A stretch of DNA of 9,317 nucleotides from Acidimicrobiales bacterium. GTDB taxonomy: Bacteria; Actinomycetota; Acidimicrobiia; Acidimicrobiales; SZUA-35. Within the stretch, counting starts at the first letter, position 1. Each line of letters opens with the position of its first letter. Positions 7,003 through 9,317 of the stretch are shown here, piece after piece. The notes beneath the pieces are model-generated. The model did no database searches and had not been told where the DNA came from. It saw only the letters and a list, made by a program, of their open reading frames with translations. The translations under genes were made by a program, and so were the position numbers. Location of the stretch: the NCBI GenBank assembly GCA_013003325.1, contig JABDJU010000083.1, positions 1 through 9,317 of the forward strand. The letters are read 5' to 3'.

Positions 7003-7024
7003 GGCACAGTTGTTTCACTGTGCC
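7003..7024 (-). promoter_or_regulatory. Perfect 22-base inverted repeat upstream of the importer genes
   Basis: The arms GGCACAGT and ACTGTGCC are perfect over 8 bp with a 6-base centre. The repeat ends 24 bases before the GTG of the binding-protein gene. A TATGGT at 7043-7038 could be a -10 element, with TGGAAG 17 bases upstream as a poor -35. If that is right, the repeat lies just downstream of the transcription start and would be either an operator or a 5'-leader hairpin. The symmetry is seen directly; the role is inferred. No regulator gene is in the window. Confidence 0.45.
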
Positions 7025-7146
7025 GCATGACACGTTGACCATAGAGGTAAGAGGTTCTCACTTCCAGCACACCGAGGCTCTGACAAGCCAAAACGGTCGC
7101 ATTTAGTACGGACGCAACGCTCTGAACTGGGCTCGTGCCGCATCGT

Positions 7147-7166
7147 GGAAATCGTGTGACGTTTCC
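7147..7166 (-). terminator. Weak stem-loop right after the AtuA-family gene
   Basis: Starting one base after the TAA of the AtuA-family gene, the minus strand can pair GGAAA with TTTCC and then CGT with ACG around one bulged base and a 3-base loop. No T-tract follows. It may mark the end of the carboxylase/AtuA transcript, but this is weak. The remaining gap up to 6979 contains a 9-base direct repeat, GTGCCGCAT, at 7020-7028 and 7135-7143. Confidence 0.22.
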
Positions 7167-7167
7167 C

Positions 7168-9018
7168 TTACAGCGGCACCTCGTTGGCCCCGCGAAGGAA
7201 CTCGCTCGGAACCGGCACGATCCGCGCTCTCAGCCATTCCCCCAGAGCTTTGGCTTGAGGGTCGGTACGGGTGGATGCGGCAACGCCCTCGTCGAGAAAT
7301 CCACGTAGTACAAAATTGAGCGATCGAAGGTTGGGAAACTCGAACCGCTCAATCGGGCGACCCTCGACCTCGGGCAGCAGGGTAGCCAGCCGTTCGACGG
7401 TGAGGAACGATCGCAGCCACCGGTAGTGGTCCATGCTCGGCACGAATACACCAAGATTGGCGTCGCCACCCTTGTCGCCTGAGCGTGCCCCCACGATTAT
7501 GCCCAGCGGAACGTCGGTGGTCGAACCGGTGATCGACTCGGGTGAACCGGGTTCCTCCACCTTCGCCAGCGCGGTCGAGGCCTCCACGTCGCCATCGACA
7601 ACGGTGGACTCGCCGCCGAGCACATGCAGGTATTGAGGGATCAGAGCCCGATCGATTTTGGCTGGCCGGTAGACTCCGTACGGGGTTGCGGGCGTCGGTC
7701 CGCCACCGAGGGCGTACATGCCGGGGATACTGGCCAGAGCGGTGTGGATCATGGCATCGGTGAACGCCCTTCCGACCTTGCGCTCGTCCCCATCTTTGAC
7801 CGACACCCGCCAAAGGGCCGTAGCTTCGGCCTGGGTGGCAGGATCAAACGAGTCGGTACGTACCACTTCGCTGTCAACAGAATCGAAGTCGTCGGGCCCA
7901 AAGGCGCAGGCGTCCCAGAACGTAGCCTGGGCCAGCTCGGCTTTGGCTTCGATGTCGAGTCCGGTCAGGGCGACCGCGAAGCTGTTGCGGTAGCCACCCA
8001 TTTCGTTGGTGGCCACCTTGAGGGTTTCCGGCGGTGCCTCGCCGGTGGTGCCGCTGATCCGCACCCGGTCCAAGCCGATCTGTTCGAGGCTGATTGTGTC
8101 GAATCGGGCGGTGACATCGGGGCCGAGGTATCGCTGGCTTCCGATCTCGTACAGCAACTGACTGGTGACGGTGCCGACCGACACCAGCCCGCCGGTGCCG
8201 TCGTGCTTGCCGATGACGCTCGATCCGTCGGCGCCGATCTCGGCCCATGGAAACCCGAATCGGGCCCGTCCGCCGACCTCGTTCCGACCGTCGATCTCGG
8301 TGAAGAAGCTGTAGTTGCCTCCGGTGGCCTGCGCTCCACACTCGATCACGTGGCCAGCCACGACCGCTCCGGCCAGCGGGTCCAGATCGTGCGGCGTCCA
8401 GCCGTGATGCCAGGCCGCCGGCCCGCACACCACCGCGGCGTCGGTGACCCGGCCAGTAATCACGATGTCGGCCCCGCCTTTCAGCGCCTCGACGATCCCC
8501 CAACATCCCAGATAGGCGTTGGCGGTGAGCACGCGGTCGGGATCCGATGCAGGTTCGCCGTCGACGAACGGACGCAGATGACCACCGTCGATGAGTTCGG
8601 AGATCCGGGGCATCAGGTCATCGCCGTCGACATAGGCGATCGTGGGCGACAAGCCGAGCTTGTCGGCTACCTCCGAAACGGCCTCGGCGCAGCCCGCCGG
8701 GTCGAGGCCACCGGCATTGCTCACCACCTTGATCCCACGATCGAGGCAGGTCCCCATCACCTCTTCCATCTGCGAGACAAACGTGCGGGCGAAGCCGCCG
8801 CCGGGGTGCTTGGCCCGGATGCGGCTGAGGATCAGCATGGTGAGTTCGGCCAGCCAGTCGCCGGTGAGCACGTCGATCGGCCCGCCCTCGACCATCTCGG
8901 TCGCCGCGCTGGGCCGATCACCAAAGAACCCCGAACAATTGGCCACCCGGATCGACCCTTGGGGTCCGACCCCATCCCCACCTACTTCAGGGGTCTGACC
9001 CCGGTTGTAGGTGGTCAC
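7168..9018 (-). CDS. AtuA-family (DUF1446) acyclic terpene utilisation-like protein
   Basis: This is a cytoplasmic protein of 616 residues in this reading. It has the DUF1446/AtuA core, beginning at IRVANCSGFFGDR (23-35), with conserved blocks EMVEGGPIDVLTGDW (41-55), SNAGGLDPAG (100-109), TGRVTDAA (188-195) and ECGAQATGGNYSFF (226-239). A C-terminal AtuA-like domain follows, with ARSGDKGGDANLGV (511-524). AtuA is required for citronellol/geraniol breakdown in Pseudomonas, but its biochemical role is not settled, so terpene use here is only a hypothesis. The neighbouring biotin-dependent carboxylase subunit fits an acyl-CoA catabolic operon. The GTG at 9018 overlaps the upstream stop as GTGA. 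Residues 3-22 are encoded by a palindromic repeat and look unrelated to the family. An alternative GTG at 8946 would give a 592-residue protein starting at the conserved core. The start is therefore uncertain; the family call is firm. Confidence 0.88.
   Translation of the reverse strand: MTTYNRGQTPEVGGDGVGPQGSIRVANCSGFFGDRPSAATEMVEGGPIDVLTGDWLAELTMLILSRIRAKHPGGGFARTFVSQMEEVMGTCLDRGIKVVSNAGGLDPAGCAEAVSEVADKLGLSPTIAYVDGDDLMPRISELIDGGHLRPFVDGEPASDPDRVLTANAYLGCWGIVEALKGGADIVITGRVTDAAVVCGPAAWHHGWTPHDLDPLAGAVVAGHVIECGAQATGGNYSFFTEIDGRNEVGGRARFGFPWAEIGADGSSVIGKHDGTGGLVSVGTVTSQLLYEIGSQRYLGPDVTARFDTISLEQIGLDRVRISGTTGEAPPETLKVATNEMGGYRNSFAVALTGLDIEAKAELAQATFWDACAFGPDDFDSVDSEVVRTDSFDPATQAEATALWRVSVKDGDERKVGRAFTDAMIHTALASIPGMYALGGGPTPATPYGVYRPAKIDRALIPQYLHVLGGESTVVDGDVEASTALAKVEEPGSPESITGSTTDVPLGIIVGARSGDKGGDANLGVFVPSMDHYRWLRSFLTVERLATLLPEVEGRPIERFEFPNLRSLNFVLRGFLDEGVAASTRTDPQAKALGEWLRARIVPVPSEFLRGANEVPL
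8961..9014 (-). repeat. REP-like double palindrome between carboxylase stop and AtuA core
   Basis: Two copies of GGGGTC-N-GACCCC occur at 8961-8973 (centre C on the plus strand) and 8990-9002 (centre T), 16 bases apart. The second is nested inside a further perfect 8-bp inverted repeat, CCACCTAC (8978-8985) with GTAGGTGG (9007-9014), giving a hairpin with an internal loop. The element starts exactly after the stop codon of the upstream gene (9017-9015) and stops before the conserved AtuA start. This is the placement typical of REP/BIME-type intergenic repeats. Copy number elsewhere in the genome cannot be seen. Confidence 0.7.
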
Positions 9019-9317
9019 AGTTCCGTCGCCTCGAGACTGACCAACAGATCGCCTTGGTCAACTCGGTCACCCGCTGCGAAGTGGACGGCGCTCACGGTGG
9101 ATGCCGCGGCGGCCACGATCTTGTGTTCCATCTTCATGGCCTCGACGACCATGAGGGTCTGACCCTCTGCGACGGTGTCCCCTGCCGACACCTCCACCGA
9201 CATCACCGTTCCGGGGAGCGGGCAGACCGGACCGCCGCCAACCTGCTCGGTCTCACGGGAGCGAAACCGAGGCTGCAGTTCGAACGACGCTGAACCGATC
9301 GCAGACCGAACGTGAAC
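9015..9317 (-). CDS. Acyl-CoA carboxylase alpha subunit, C-terminal biotinyl domain (partial)
   Basis: The frame is open from the right edge to a TGA at 9017-9015, so only the last 100 residues are present. They form a biotinyl carrier domain: PLPGTVMSVEVSAGD (33-47 of the fragment), then EAMKMEH (59-65) with Lys62 as the biotin site, then the second half of the barrel ending GDRVDQGDLLVSLE (83-96). This is the C-terminus of the biotin carboxylase/carrier subunit of acetyl-, propionyl-, methylcrotonyl- or geranyl-CoA-type carboxylases. The biotin carboxylase domain is outside the window, so the acyl-CoA specificity cannot be set. In the Pseudomonas atu cluster, AtuF is such a subunit, which fits the AtuA-family gene directly downstream with a 4-base overlap. 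Confidence 0.9.
   Translation of the reverse strand, partial: VHVRSAIGSASFELQPRFRSRETEQVGGGPVCPLPGTVMSVEVSAGDTVAEGQTLMVVEAMKMEHKIVAAAASTVSAVHFAAGDRVDQGDLLVSLEATEL
9153..9167 (-). repeat. Third GGGTCNGACCC palindrome, in the biotinyl domain
   Basis: GAGGGTC and GACCCTC pair perfectly over 7 bp around a single central base. The core is the same GGGTCNGACCC as in the double palindrome 150 bases downstream. Here it encodes EGQTL, a normal stretch of biotinyl domains, so chance or codon choice is a real alternative to a shared origin. Confidence 0.5.

Noticed and set aside
7624..9162. Long open frame of 512 codons on the plus strand opposite the AtuA gene
   Set aside because: It mirrors a well-supported gene and carries no recognisable domain. 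It is expected from high GC at third codon positions.
1..9317. CRISPR array, tRNA, rRNA, insertion sequence or defence system
   Set aside because: No evenly spaced repeats, no cloverleaf-like sequences and no transposase, nuclease or defence domains were found on either strand.

Overview
The window is GC-rich (roughly 60-65% by eye) and every convincing gene lies on the minus strand, so transcription runs from high to low coordinates. Codon use, GTG starts, the Thr/Gly/Ser-rich linker of the lipoprotein and the family mix suggest a high-GC actinobacterium, possibly of the Acidimicrobiia type. This assignment is an inference, because no rRNA or other marker gene is present.

In transcription order there are three blocks. 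(1) Positions 9317-7168 hold the C-terminal biotinyl domain of an acyl-CoA carboxylase alpha subunit, followed with a 4-base GTGA overlap by an AtuA-family (DUF1446) protein. This pair is typical of branched-chain or isoprenoid acyl-CoA catabolism. A palindromic repeat lies exactly between the upstream stop codon and the conserved AtuA domain, and it is read as the first ~22 codons of AtuA. (2) After a 189-base gap with a perfect inverted repeat comes a complete Opp/Dpp-type ABC importer: an extracytoplasmic lipoprotein (6978-5233), two tandem RNA hairpins, permease B (5121-4162), permease C (4159-3197) and a fused double ATPase (3200-1158). The last three genes are tightly packed (2-base gap, then a 4-base overlap). 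(3) After a 155-base gap with a 50-base inverted repeat come cysD (1002-61) and the first 20 codons of cysN (61-1), overlapping by one base. Their products are the two subunits of ATP sulfurylase in assimilatory sulfate activation.

The importer is complete, with binding protein, two permeases and two ATPase domains, but its substrate cannot be read from sequence. Its neighbours hint at either an organic carbon source handled by the AtuA/carboxylase pair or a sulfur-containing compound linked to cysDN. Neither is proven. I saw no CRISPR array, tRNA, rRNA, transposase, phage or defence gene. The non-obvious structure lies in the gaps and gene junctions: the palindromic repeat at the start of AtuA, the wobble-paired hairpins between the binding protein and permease genes, an 18-base tandem duplication at the start of permease C, and inverted repeats before the binding-protein gene and after the ATPase gene. 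No gene-free stretch exceeds 300 bases.
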